A program made the position numbers and the translations under genes. A stretch of 44,896 nucleotides of DNA from an uncultured Fidelibacterota bacterium (GTDB taxonomy: Bacteria > Fidelibacterota > Marinisomatia > Marinisomatales > TCS55), in contig CAJVYU010000011.1 of NCBI GenBank assembly GCA_913009735.1, forward strand, positions 1 through 44,896. The letters are read 5' to 3'. Below the pieces are notes generated by a model. That model was not told where the DNA came from. It did not search any database and was given only the letters and a program-made list of their open reading frames with translations. Of the stretch, positions 1 through 8,940 are shown one piece after another (positions within the stretch are counted from its first letter, which is position 1; each line of letters opens with the position of its first letter).

Positions 1-138
1 AACCGCGTCGATCTCATCAATCATGAGATTTGTTCCGTTGGTTATCTACCAACGCAATAGTTTTCTTATTTTTTTTTTTTAATGATACGGCGACCACCGA
101 GATCTACACTCTTTCCCTACACGACGCTCTTCCGATCT
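1..138. other. Sequencing-adapter artefact at contig end
   Basis: Positions 81-138 match, base for base as I recall it, the 58-nt Illumina P5/TruSeq universal adapter (begins AATGATACGGCGACCACCGA, ends CGCTCTTCCGATCT). It is preceded by 12 T at 69-80. Poly-T followed by the forward adapter is the reverse complement of a read that ran through a short insert, through the adapter and into the poly-A that follows the adapter end. Real genomic sequence therefore begins near 139. Bases 1-68 cannot be trusted as belonging to this genome. Confidence 0.97.
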
Positions 139-602
139 ATAAAGAGAATATCAAGCACCTGACAGCAATTGACCCGTCTGAAGATATTTGGAATAAAAAT
201 GTTGTAGATATACAAAGCTTACCTTTTGAATTTGAATTCATAAAAGCTTTTGCCGAGAACATTCCGGTGGATAATCATATTTTCGATACAGTAGTTATAA
301 CCTATACCCTTTGTTCAATTCCAGATACATACAAAGCACTTGGCGAAATACGAAGAGTGCTAAAAACAAGTGGAAAACTCGTTTTTTGTGAACATGGAAA
401 AGCGCCTGACGAAGCTACACAAAGGTGGCAGAATATAGCAAACCCACTATGGAAGCGCCTCGGAGGGGGGTGTAATCTGAATAGAGATATTCCGGGAATT
501 ATTGAAGAAAATGGATTTAAAATGAATAAAATAGAAACGATGTATATCCCCGGATGGAAACCGGCCAGCTTTAATTATTGGGGGACTGCTGAAACAAAGT
601 AA
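139..602 (+). CDS. SAM-dependent methyltransferase, 5'-truncated
   Basis: This is the C-terminal part (about 154 residues) of a class I SAM-dependent methyltransferase of the Methyltransf_11/UbiE-like type. After a short segment containing IDPSEDIW come the typical motif region FDTVVITYTLCSIPD (motif IV-like), a helix, and GEIRRVLKTSGKLVFCEHG, the usual post-motif strand that closes the fold. The SAM-binding glycine motif I would lie upstream and is missing. The reading frame runs on leftwards through the adapter, so any longer N-terminus is spurious. The substrate cannot be told. The gene ends just before a convergent outer-membrane protein gene. Confidence 0.8.
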
Positions 603-674
603 TAACCCCTGCCAGCCGGCAATCAATAAAGAAAAAATAACAAACACCAACACACCCTGTAAACCACAACAGCA

Positions 675-2069
675 CTAAAACTCATACAAAATACTGACCA
701 GTACTTTTTTCACTTTAATATCTTCAATGGTTCCGCTTGGTGTATAAGAATCCCGTGTTTCACGCTCCCAGGTACCATACAGGTAGGTTATATCTAAATT
801 AACATATTTATCGATGGTAAAACTGATGCCTCCCGTGAGATATCGACGATCCTGATTACGACTAATATTTCTAAGTGGAGAGGGAAATAAAGCATATCCC
901 CCACGAAGTTTCGTTCCAATCCTTTCCAAGTTGATTTCGCTCCCCAGGTGGTATTCTATCGTTGATTTGTAATTGAGCCGGATTTGATTATTTTCTTCTA
1001 AAAATTCCTGATATTCCGTGTCTTTCAAATCACGGCTATTGACATTGAATTGGGTTTGTGACCAGTCACGATAACGAGCCGAAGCTGCCAAGGTAATTAA
1101 TCGACTATTATATGATAATCCACCATCAAAATAAAATGGTTTGGTAACTTCATATTCCCATTGTCCGTTTTTATCGGTAGTATTCATATACCCATCATCA
1201 AAAGTTAGTTTATCATTACTGGAATGAACTTCTTTGATGAGAAAACCTGACGGTATGGTCATAGCGCCGCCAATCTTTAGTCCATGATTCAACCGGATCA
1301 ATCCGCCGATCTTTAAACTTAAGGCGCTGTAATCAGACTGGAGGAATTGATTGATCTTATATTGATTAAAGTCGCCCGGGTATTGATCATAAATGTTTTT
1401 TGAATCCGTTTGAATAAACGTGTATCTATATTGTTCATTTCCACCGGTGTAAGCAGCTGTAATGCCTAATAGGAAACGGGGAGAGAGGGCAATTGATCCA
1501 CCCAAACTCCATTGATGTAGTCCACCTTCACTGCTAGTTTGCACAGAACGTTGTACGTTTTTTTCGAAAGGAAAATAATTCGCTATCTCATTATCATCGA
1601 TAATGGTAAAGCCGACCCCATTAGATTGATCGCTTAATCCGGAGAAAAGCAAATTCTCATCGAAGTCCAGGATCCGGTTATAACCAAAGGCCAACACAAA
1701 ACTTCCCCGTTTAGTTGGAAAAGGAATTGCTAATCCTATAGACCGTAAACGAGTATATGTTTGCTCATAAGAAGTCCATTTATTTGCAAAAAGTGCACCA
1801 TTTGCAAAATTCATATGGGAGAGCTCGACAAATAGTTCATAGTTCTGAATTGTGCCGAGTCCGGCAGGATTCCAGTAAATGGCTGTATAGTCATCGGCTA
1901 ATCCGGTATAGGCACCGCCCATTGCCAAAGCGCGCGTACCTAATCCTATTTCTCGATCCATAATGTGGATAGCGTCATAGGCGCTTTGTGCTTGAATAAA
2001 ACAAACCAAAAAAAACAAAATGCCTATTATGCCTGTTTGTTTTATTATTCTTTGAAATGGTTTATTCAT
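675..2069 (-). CDS. FadL/OMPP1-like outer membrane barrel protein
   Basis: A 464-residue outer-membrane beta-barrel of the OMPP1/FadL/TodX or PorV-like type. An N-terminal signal peptide (hydrophobic IIGILFFLVCF then QAQSA) is followed by GLGTRALAMGGAYTGLADDYTAIYWNPAGL, the hallmark N-terminal motif of these long-chain fatty-acid/hydrophobic-compound transporters, quoted here as GLGTRALAMGG plus YWNPAGL. Alternating-hydrophobicity strands fill the rest, and the chain ends in a terminal Phe after ILYE, as outer-membrane barrels do. I take the ATG at 2069, which has GGGA just upstream; an in-frame ATG at 2078 is the alternative. It lies 29 nt after the lipoprotein gene on the same strand, so the two are probably co-transcribed. 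The substrate is unknown. Confidence 0.85.
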   Translation of the reverse strand: MNKPFQRIIKQTGIIGILFFLVCFIQAQSAYDAIHIMDREIGLGTRALAMGGAYTGLADDYTAIYWNPAGLGTIQNYELFVELSHMNFANGALFANKWTSYEQTYTRLRSIGLAIPFPTKRGSFVLAFGYNRILDFDENLLFSGLSDQSNGVGFTIIDDNEIANYFPFEKNVQRSVQTSSEGGLHQWSLGGSIALSPRFLLGITAAYTGGNEQYRYTFIQTDSKNIYDQYPGDFNQYKINQFLQSDYSALSLKIGGLIRLNHGLKIGGAMTIPSGFLIKEVHSSNDKLTFDDGYMNTTDKNGQWEYEVTKPFYFDGGLSYNSRLITLAASARYRDWSQTQFNVNSRDLKDTEYQEFLEENNQIRLNYKSTIEYHLGSEINLERIGTKLRGGYALFPSPLRNISRNQDRRYLTGGISFTIDKYVNLDITYLYGTWERETRDSYTPSGTIEDIKVKKVLVSILYEF

Positions 2070-2098
2070 TATTCCCATATAACTTAAATGTGTTGAAA

Positions 2099-3136
2099 TT
2101 ATTTCCTGGATCGATTATTTGTATATCCTCCGCGAGTTTTTCCGGAATGGCTATTACCGGTACTATAGGATTTGCTGTTACTCCGGACATTTGATCTTGA
2201 TATACTGCGATGAACCGGCTTGGATGCTGAATAATTCGAACGTGAACCGGTATTTCTTTTTACAGTAGTGTTTTTTGAATTATTTGATTTCTTATTATTA
2301 TTTTCACTTCGATTGGAATTGGAAATAAAACGTTTAGTATAATGATATATACGCTCGACTGTCTGAGATTTATTATCATTTTTATCCCGCTTATTTATTC
2401 TGGTTTTGATAATCTCCGAATCAGTTTCCGTTCGTTTAATTGGCTTCGCTATGTTATTCTCATCAGGTTTTATCGTATGTGTACCTGTTTCCACACGATC
2501 CATTACATTCACCAAGGGATATTGTTCTGCAAATGAATTAGACGGACGTGTAATCGTGTTGCTGGCAAAATCAGCGCCCCGGCGTTCCCAATCCCGTTTC
2601 TTATCGAGGATGGGATCTCCTGTATAGACAGGCTGGTACCCACCCCAGTACGGATACCCATAACCAGAATAGTATCCGGAATAATACCCGGGATAATATC
2701 CAGGATAATAAGAAAAACTCCAGTAAGGATCATACCAGAAGGGATCATAGTAATTCCATCCTGTATTGTAAGGGCCAAGGCAAAAAGGTCGATAAGGTGT
2801 ATAACGCCATGGATACCAGTAAGAATTACAATTCGTAAAATGAAAACTACTATAAAAGCTAATATTGTCAAATAATGGATCATAACCAAACTGCGGATCG
2901 TATGGATCAACTACCCAGTAATGTTCCTGGATAATTGTGTCCTGAAAAACTTCACCATCTTGGAGGGTATCCGAAAAGGATTCTGATTGGGAAAGATTAT
3001 TCCCCTGAGATTGATAAACAGTTTGTTCCGGCATAATCATTTGTTTGTTGATAGCGAGTTGGGTATAACAACCCTGAAGAACTAAGAAAGTCAGCAACTG
3101 AATTCCTAAAATGGTTAGATTTTCAATTTTTTTCAT
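2099..3136 (-). CDS. Tyr/Gly/Pro-rich lipoprotein
   Basis: Predicted lipoprotein of about 345 residues. From the ATG at 3136 (GAGGG Shine-Dalgarno 5-9 nt upstream) the protein begins with a signal peptide and a lipobox, LVLQGC, with Cys23 as the lipidated residue. The middle is extremely rich in Tyr, Trp, Gly and Pro (repeats of PGYYPGYYSGYYSGYGYPYWGG, quoted in part: PGYYPGYYSGYY). The tail, about 130 residues, is basic and Ser/Asn-rich. Such low-complexity aromatic proteins are common at the surface of FCB bacteria; no enzymatic domain is visible. It precedes the FadL-like gene, suggesting an envelope role. No function can be assigned. Confidence 0.75.
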   Translation of the reverse strand: MKKIENLTILGIQLLTFLVLQGCYTQLAINKQMIMPEQTVYQSQGNNLSQSESFSDTLQDGEVFQDTIIQEHYWVVDPYDPQFGYDPLFDNISFYSSFHFTNCNSYWYPWRYTPYRPFCLGPYNTGWNYYDPFWYDPYWSFSYYPGYYPGYYSGYYSGYGYPYWGGYQPVYTGDPILDKKRDWERRGADFASNTITRPSNSFAEQYPLVNVMDRVETGTHTIKPDENNIAKPIKRTETDSEIIKTRINKRDKNDNKSQTVERIYHYTKRFISNSNRSENNNKKSNNSKNTTVKRNTGSRSNYSASKPVHRSISRSNVRSNSKSYSTGNSHSGKTRGGYTNNRSRK

Positions 3137-3320
3137 AATCACCCTCGATTGATACATATTGTCCAATTATTATTATATAAGTATTTCCTGTGAATTATAA
3201 AGAGAATAAATATTACAGGTATTATTGGACCACTCATATTAGACTTCTTTCATTTGTTTATTCCTTATCATTCATGCGTTCAATAAATATAAGGGCAAAA
3301 TCTATGCCAATTCCATTTTG

Positions 3321-3438
3321 TTCGTAATGAATATTCATAATGAACTATTATTATCCATTGATGTACATATTTTCTGACTATACGAATAATATAACTTTTT
3401 ATACAATAATATCTTGATAGATTTCTATCTATATTATA
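3321..3438 (+). promoter_or_regulatory. Palindromic promoter region of PLP-AAA unit
   Basis: The AT-rich leader holds two inverted repeats. At 3321-3344 is an imperfect palindrome centred on TGAATATTCA with TTC/GAA ends. At 3406-3438 GATAGA and TCTATC (3416-3421, 3424-3429) pair around a 2-nt loop, with ATAAT/ATTAT outside. Both lie directly before the start codon, where a regulator such as the AAA+ protein encoded downstream could bind. The binding role is inference; only the symmetry is seen. Confidence 0.35.
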
Positions 3439-3442
3439 GTTT

Positions 3443-4420
3443 ATGCATTGCATTATGAATAGATTACAACTATATAATGAACTGCACAAAAAAATCGGTA
3501 ACACCAATTTATTACCGCTTCGCAATATTCCGATTGAAAATAATAATACTATATACTGTAAGTATGAGTTTGAAAATCCTTCCGGATCTCATTACGACCG
3601 GGTTTATTATCGGCTCTATCGCTATTATGAAATCGAAAAACAGAGAATTCAGCCGGGTATTACACCCATAATTGAGAATACATCAGGATGCGCCGGAACG
3701 GCATGTGCTTATATTGGTAAAGAGCTTGGCTATGAAACACATATCGTTGCTCCGGGTAATCTTCCAAAAAATAGATTTTCAAATATCCTAAAATATACAC
3801 CAAACCTGTATTGTACTCATGATGCTGAATATGTGCTGGGAACCCAAAAATTGTTAAAAGAAATATTATATAAAGATCATAATAAAAAAAGTAAGGATGA
3901 TCCAACTCGACTATTTTGTTTAAACCATTCTCAGATAGTTGAGAGCGTTTTTGCAATGGAAGACTGTGGTAAAGAAATTATTTCTGATCTTTCAAAAAAA
4001 GACAAAGGAATTGATTATTTTGTGTCAGCAGTTGGTAATGGCACCTCGATGTTAGGCGTTGGGAATATATTAAGAAAAAAATGGCGTTCTCAAATAGTCG
4101 CCTTTGATCCTGTTGAAGCGCCGGTGGTACATCACCTGAAGGAAGGTGTTAATAAGTTTAAAGAATATGAAGAACATGAATTATATGGTATAGGAGCCTG
4201 GGGGATTCAGTTTCCATTTATTAATTTAGATTACATTGACGAAACCTACACAGTCGCTCCTCGTGATTGGGAGCACGCTCTCCGACTTCTTATTGAAAAG
4301 GAAGGCTTATTTGTTGGACATACATCCGCTGCATCTTTGGCCGTGGCTTTAAAAATTGCAAAAACCGTTAAAAATATAAATATTCTTATTTTACTTTATG
4401 ATTCAATAAAAAATTACTAG
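3443..4420 (+). CDS. PLP fold-II cysteine-synthase-like protein lacking catalytic Lys
   Basis: A 325-residue relative of cysteine synthase/cystathionine beta-synthase (PLP fold type II), normal in length for CysK. The motif that carries the PLP-binding lysine in the family (NPxGSxKDR) is here NPSGSHYDR, residues 46-53, with Tyr51 in place of Lys. The substrate loop corresponds to NTSGCAG (79-85) and the phosphate-binding glycine loop to GNGTSMLG (198-205), so the fold seems intact. Without the lysine, Schiff-base chemistry should be impossible, suggesting a ligand-binding pseudoenzyme or a very unusual catalyst. The start is uncertain: ATG at 3443 or 3455, neither with a clear Shine-Dalgarno. 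The AAA+ gene follows after 8 nt, so they are co-expressed. Confidence 0.8.
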   Translation: MHCIMNRLQLYNELHKKIGNTNLLPLRNIPIENNNTIYCKYEFENPSGSHYDRVYYRLYRYYEIEKQRIQPGITPIIENTSGCAGTACAYIGKELGYETHIVAPGNLPKNRFSNILKYTPNLYCTHDAEYVLGTQKLLKEILYKDHNKKSKDDPTRLFCLNHSQIVESVFAMEDCGKEIISDLSKKDKGIDYFVSAVGNGTSMLGVGNILRKKWRSQIVAFDPVEAPVVHHLKEGVNKFKEYEEHELYGIGAWGIQFPFINLDYIDETYTVAPRDWEHALRLLIEKEGLFVGHTSAASLAVALKIAKTVKNINILILLYDSIKNY

Positions 4421-4428
4421 TTGCTCAT

Positions 4429-6441
4429 ATGTTTGATGAAAAATTCTTTGATAGTTACTTAGTTGAGTTAATCAACAATGATTATGGCTACCAAACTGCA
4501 GAGGTATTTCTTGATCAAGAAGGGCACGGAATAGCTCGCCAAGCTGTCTTGGTTCGGATTGATTCTGAAATACTAAAGTTATATTATAAAAATCGTGATG
4601 ACATATTAAACGTGGAGGAAAGGGTTGAAAAAGACTTGGAGGATTTGGATAAGAACTATGACAATGTGATAAATAATGTCTGGAGATTCAGGCCTTTTGT
4701 CTACACAAAAAACAAAATTATAAACACTTATCCGTCAGATATCAAAAGTTTATCAGGTTCAACAGCTAATCACATTGAACTGACAATGGTAGAGGACTTT
4801 GACCGGGTTTCTCCAATAGATTACAGCTTCTCACATCGCTCTGCCTATGAATCGCAATACCAGAAATATCTCTTACAAGGCCAGTTAAAAAGCCTTGTTG
4901 CAATACCCATATTTGTCCGCGGGATACGAGGGATTCTACGGGTAATGAACAAAATTGACCGGAGAAATGTCCCTTATAAATTCATAACGGAATTTTCAAG
5001 AGAGATGCCCGGATATGATTTAGACAGGGTTCGTGATATAGCTGCCCAACTGTCCAGGGATTTAACATATAATGATGAAGCAATATTCAAAATAAAAGTT
5101 CGTCAAATCAGTATTTCCAACGATGAAAACACAACTTATAATAACATCTTCGGAGATTGGTGGGGTAATTCAAACATAAGTAAGACAGTCTGTATGCAAG
5201 CGGCTAAGGCTTGTCATTCTAATAAGCCCTTATTAATCTTGGGCGAGAGCGGAACCGGGAAAACGACATTAGCTAAACTCATAAGTAAGCATTCGATGTG
5301 GCATAAAAAAACACGTTTTTCCCAATTATCAAACCATAAATGGAAAAAAGACAATGCCGGTCGACAAATAATTCAAGATGATCAATGTCCTGAGGATGGG
5401 GGTAACAGCGAATATGATACAGATCTTGATATCGTGAATACGGCCTCAATTACGCCAACGCTGTTTGAGTCGGAGATATTCGGGATAGCCAGTAAATCGG
5501 CCACGGATGTGAGCGGCAAGTTTGGCTATTTATTGATCGACAGAAAAGAGCTTACTCAAAAGAATATGACCCGGAAAATAATCAATCAGCAAGGATCGGA
5601 AAATATATATTGGACTAAATCCATTCTGCTCGATGAAATTGCAGAAATTCATAAATCTGTTCAGGCCAAACTGCTCAATGCCATCGATCAAAAAAAGGTG
5701 AAGCCGGTTGGGCAGAACAACGACGTTGATGTTTCTTGCACAAGATTAATAGCAGCCACAAACAAAGATATTGATGACGAAGAAATATTTCGCAGCGATT
5801 TGAAATGGAGATTCCCTCATGTGATTTATATTCCGCCATTACGCGAAAGAAAATCCGATATTGAAATGATCATTAATAAATATGTAGATAAATTTAATAC
5901 GGAACAGGGTGCGAATATTAAAATTGAGACGAAATTTATACAGGCTCTGCAAATGTATTCATTGCCGGGAAACGGCAGAGAATTAGTAAACATATTAAAC
6001 GAATGTATTCAATGGTACTGGAATCTCGGAGAACCTTTCGTTTTAACATTTGAAGTATTACCCACAAAGGTCAGGGAAGTCTATGAATCGGAAATCTATG
6101 CCGAAGCACCTATTCTTGAAGATATTGATAAACAGAGTAAGTCACCGCACAGGTCTGTTGTTCATTATGTCAAATACGACCCTTATAAGGATCTGACTTT
6201 ACCGGAACTGGAGTTTGTTACGTGTATAATTGCCTTGATTGATAATAACTGGATTGTTTCGAAAGCCCAAGAAAAATTAGATTGGAAACATCCCAAATTA
6301 TCCAGAAGGTTGAAAGATGATAAGTTTTTAATGATGTTGAATAACCTCAGGGTAAGAAATCTACTGGAAAAAAGAGGCCATGACTTGGAAAAAATTAATA
6401 GGAAGTTGAACGCACCCAATTATCCGGAAGTGGTTGAATAA
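4429..6441 (+). CDS. GAF-AAA+ protein, sigma-54-activator-like without GAFTGA
   Basis: A 670-residue protein with the build of a bacterial enhancer-binding protein. Residues about 90-220 look like a GAF sensor (LVAIPIFVRGIRGILRVMNK). A AAA+ domain follows with Walker A GESGTGKT (272-279), Walker B SILLDEI (398-404), sensor I LIAATNKDI and the arginine region FRSDLKWRF plus PPLRERKSDI. The C-terminus ends in a Fis-like helix-turn-helix candidate (LPELEFVTCIIALIDNNW ... KLSRRLKDD). The L1 loop after ESEIFG, which should read GAFTGA to touch sigma-54, reads SATDVS, and an insertion of about 60 residues follows Walker A. It may therefore work with another sigma factor or on other partners. It sits between the PLP-like gene and a symporter. 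Confidence 0.82.
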   Translation: MFDEKFFDSYLVELINNDYGYQTAEVFLDQEGHGIARQAVLVRIDSEILKLYYKNRDDILNVEERVEKDLEDLDKNYDNVINNVWRFRPFVYTKNKIINTYPSDIKSLSGSTANHIELTMVEDFDRVSPIDYSFSHRSAYESQYQKYLLQGQLKSLVAIPIFVRGIRGILRVMNKIDRRNVPYKFITEFSREMPGYDLDRVRDIAAQLSRDLTYNDEAIFKIKVRQISISNDENTTYNNIFGDWWGNSNISKTVCMQAAKACHSNKPLLILGESGTGKTTLAKLISKHSMWHKKTRFSQLSNHKWKKDNAGRQIIQDDQCPEDGGNSEYDTDLDIVNTASITPTLFESEIFGIASKSATDVSGKFGYLLIDRKELTQKNMTRKIINQQGSENIYWTKSILLDEIAEIHKSVQAKLLNAIDQKKVKPVGQNNDVDVSCTRLIAATNKDIDDEEIFRSDLKWRFPHVIYIPPLRERKSDIEMIINKYVDKFNTEQGANIKIETKFIQALQMYSLPGNGRELVNILNECIQWYWNLGEPFVLTFEVLPTKVREVYESEIYAEAPILEDIDKQSKSPHRSVVHYVKYDPYKDLTLPELEFVTCIIALIDNNWIVSKAQEKLDWKHPKLSRRLKDDKFLMMLNNLRVRNLLEKRGHDLEKINRKLNAPNYPEVVE

Positions 6442-6472
6442 CCCTGCACAAATGATATCATTATAATTCATA

Positions 6473-7996
6473 ATGGTTTACAGTTTCATAATCTATACTG
6501 TTTCGATTGTTGCAATAGGATACTTCTTTGGTAGAGTAAAAAAAACGGATTCCCTCTCTTATTTCCTGGGTGGCAGAAAAATGGGACCCTGGGTAACGGC
6601 GCTTTCTGCCGGAGCGAGTTCAGAATCAGCTTGGGTGTTAATGGGGCTTTCCGGCAGCGCTTACTTACTTGGCTATCAAGCCTTTTGGCTTGTGCCTGGT
6701 TGTCTTCTGGCATACATGTTCAATTTTTTCATTCTCGCCCCACGTTTAAGGAATTTCTCTGAACAATACAATGCCGTAACAGTGCCGGATGTTCTTTCTG
6801 TTTCATTTCATAACTCAAAGACAATCCGCATAATTGCCGCTATAATTATTTTCTTGACCATGACGACTTATGTTGTCGCTCAATTGACAGCTTCCGGCAA
6901 AGCATTCAACGCAATTTTCAATTTAGAATACTGGCAGGGTGTTATCATCGGCATATCAATTATTTTACTCTACACTTATACCGGGGGTTTTAGAGCTTCT
7001 TCGATTACAGATTCCATCCAGGCATCTTTTATGGCTATAACGATGATTGGAATCCCCATCTATACTTTAATAAAAGTGGGCGGTTTTAGACAAATGCATA
7101 TTTCCCTGGGTGCACTGGATTCGAAACTAACATCATTTTATTCCAACGAAATCGGGTTCAACGCCTTTCTCATAGCCGTTGGATGGTTATCAATTTCTCT
7201 GGCCTATCCGGGCCTCGTCCATCAACTAGCGCGCTTCATGGCCATAGAAGATCCGAAAGAATTAAAAAGATCAGGAATTATCGGATCAACTTGGGCCACG
7301 ATTGTATTTACCGGTTCAATAGTATTTGGATTATGTGCACGATTGCTTATCTCGCAAGTGGCCGATACAGAACAAATCCTTCCTTTATTTGCCTCGACTA
7401 ATTTAACACCGATTCTTTCCGGGTTCGTTTTAGCAGCAATTGTTTCTGCAATAGCATCTACAGCGGATTCACAGTTGGTAGTAGCAACATCTGCATTATC
7501 GCATGATATATTTAAAAAGTTATTTGTTGAGCCCTGGAAGGAGACAAGCGCTTCTTCCAGGCCATACTATTTAACTTTTCCGCCAATTTCTGTTATGATT
7601 GAATGGGTATATAAAAATACTTCAAATAACGACGAGGTTGAAGAAAAGGTTAATAAAATAAACAAATATATCTTATTAGCCATAGGCATCGTGGCAACTT
7701 TATTTGCATTGTCCAAAAATCGCGTTATTTTCCACTTTGTCCTCTATGCCTGGGCTGGTCTTGGAGCTGCATTCGGGCCGCCTATAATTGCATTATTATT
7801 TTGGAAAAAAGTAACGAGAATGGGTATTTCAACAGGAATGTTAGCCGGATTCGCAATGACAATTTTCTGGAAAGAAATGGGATATGGCTCTTCTATAATT
7901 TATGAGATCATTCCGGCATTAATTGTGTCAATTACTTTTACATTTGGTATTAGTTTAATTGAAGGTAGGAAAGATAGACATTCCGCTGGTTATTAA
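6473..7996 (+). CDS. Sodium:solute symporter (PutP-like)
   Basis: A 507-residue inner-membrane transporter of the sodium:solute symporter family, closest by eye to PutP (Na+/proline). The N-terminus reads YFLGGRKMGPWVTALSAGAS followed by SESAW, the classic TM2 region of PutP, and the later ASTADSQLVVATSAL matches the conserved TM8-9 segment. About thirteen hydrophobic segments are visible. It follows the AAA+ gene by 31 nt on the same strand. An amino-acid (perhaps proline or an amino-acid-like ligand) substrate is likely, which is interesting because the first gene of the unit is an amino-acid-binding-type PLP fold. Substrate assignment is an inference. Confidence 0.88.
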   Translation: MVYSFIIYTVSIVAIGYFFGRVKKTDSLSYFLGGRKMGPWVTALSAGASSESAWVLMGLSGSAYLLGYQAFWLVPGCLLAYMFNFFILAPRLRNFSEQYNAVTVPDVLSVSFHNSKTIRIIAAIIIFLTMTTYVVAQLTASGKAFNAIFNLEYWQGVIIGISIILLYTYTGGFRASSITDSIQASFMAITMIGIPIYTLIKVGGFRQMHISLGALDSKLTSFYSNEIGFNAFLIAVGWLSISLAYPGLVHQLARFMAIEDPKELKRSGIIGSTWATIVFTGSIVFGLCARLLISQVADTEQILPLFASTNLTPILSGFVLAAIVSAIASTADSQLVVATSALSHDIFKKLFVEPWKETSASSRPYYLTFPPISVMIEWVYKNTSNNDEVEEKVNKINKYILLAIGIVATLFALSKNRVIFHFVLYAWAGLGAAFGPPIIALLFWKKVTRMGISTGMLAGFAMTIFWKEMGYGSSIIYEIIPALIVSITFTFGISLIEGRKDRHSAGY

Positions 7997-8940
7997 TTTT
8001 CCTATGGACAGAGCCATACCTCTTTTCAAAACATTGCTATAAGTACACTAAACCGTGGATAGTATCCGCTGTAGTAAATCACCGTATGTATTTATTCTGT
8101 TTTTGAGATGAGTTTGATATACATTATAAGACAGAAAATACTGCTTTAAAACAGGTGCAAGAATGATAAACCGATGAATCGGTTCCATTTAGACTTTATT
8201 TTATTACCCACGAATAAATTCTTGGGTTTCGTGATAGAGAACGGTTTTTTGAAGAATTATCCGACAAAATAATCACTGTTTACTTTATGGGGAAGGGTAC
8301 AATCTGATAAATCAATAATGTAAATGATTTTATTCACAGTACTCCATGATATCAAACAGTGTTAACGTGAGTGAGGAAATAAAATTGCAATCTCCACGAT
8401 TTATAATGATGTAAAAGGGTTTATCAAAGAAAATATTGCAACCCACGATTTCAATCGTGGGTGCAAAAATAACAACAAAAAAGTAACCGTTTTAACGGTT
8501 TATGCAAAGTTTAGATAAATGAATTACCTTGAACAAGACTTTGATTTTTGTGATGGGCTTTTAAAATGAAATAAATTAGTATAAATAATTGTATCGTTTT
8601 GATACATTATTTCTGTTTTAACACTTCTGCATTTATGGGAATGTGTGCATTAGATCGAATCTAATTCAATCGTCATTGTTGTAATATTAAGTGTGCTACA
8701 GTTATAGCCGGACAATGTAGAAAGATTAAAATAAACAATCTGGAAAGGCGATTTGAAAAATGAAATTTATCAAAGTTATTGCATACGTACGATTTCTAAT
8801 TTTGTCAGTAATTGTCTTGAGAATTTTTTAGGAAATTCATAATTTTGGGTGCCTTTTGACTTATCAATTATTGTAGTATTATTTGTGTGTGGAGTTGTCC
8901 TTTTAAAACATAGATCGATCTCATATTATGAAATAATAAA
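7997..8940. other. Long intergenic region with palindromes
   Basis: No convincing gene in about 940 bases. It contains the composite REP-like cassette at 8169-8500 and, closer to the next gene, short perfect hairpins: TGTATC/GATACA near 8588-8604, ATTAGAT CGA ATCTAAT near 8649-8665, and AGATCGATCT near 8912. AT-rich throughout. The small palindromes may be operators or further repeat remnants; nothing more can be said. Confidence 0.6.
8169..8500. repeat. Composite four-hairpin REP-like cassette, copy 1
   Basis: Four hairpins in fixed order: AACCGATGAATCGGTT (8169-8184), ACCCACGAATAAATTCTTGGGT with one stem mismatch (8206-8227; ends quoted as CCCACGAAT/ATTCTTGGG), CCCACGATTTCAATCGTGGG (8442-8461) and AACCGTTTTAACGGTT (8485-8500). 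The outer pair and the inner pair mirror each other, so the cassette looks like two two-hairpin units in inverted orientation, the arrangement of BIMEs made by REP-associated tyrosine transposases. The same four hairpins recur at 19342-19516. No RAYT gene is in the window. Confidence 0.85.

Noticed and set aside
2509-2910. Minus-strand hydrophobic frame of 133 residues rich in Ile
   Set aside because: It is the shifted-frame image of the Tyr/Gly-rich lipoprotein repeats, without its own ribosome site.
8169-8500. CRISPR array
   Set aside because: The repeats are palindromic, differ from each other and are not regularly spaced; no cas genes are present.
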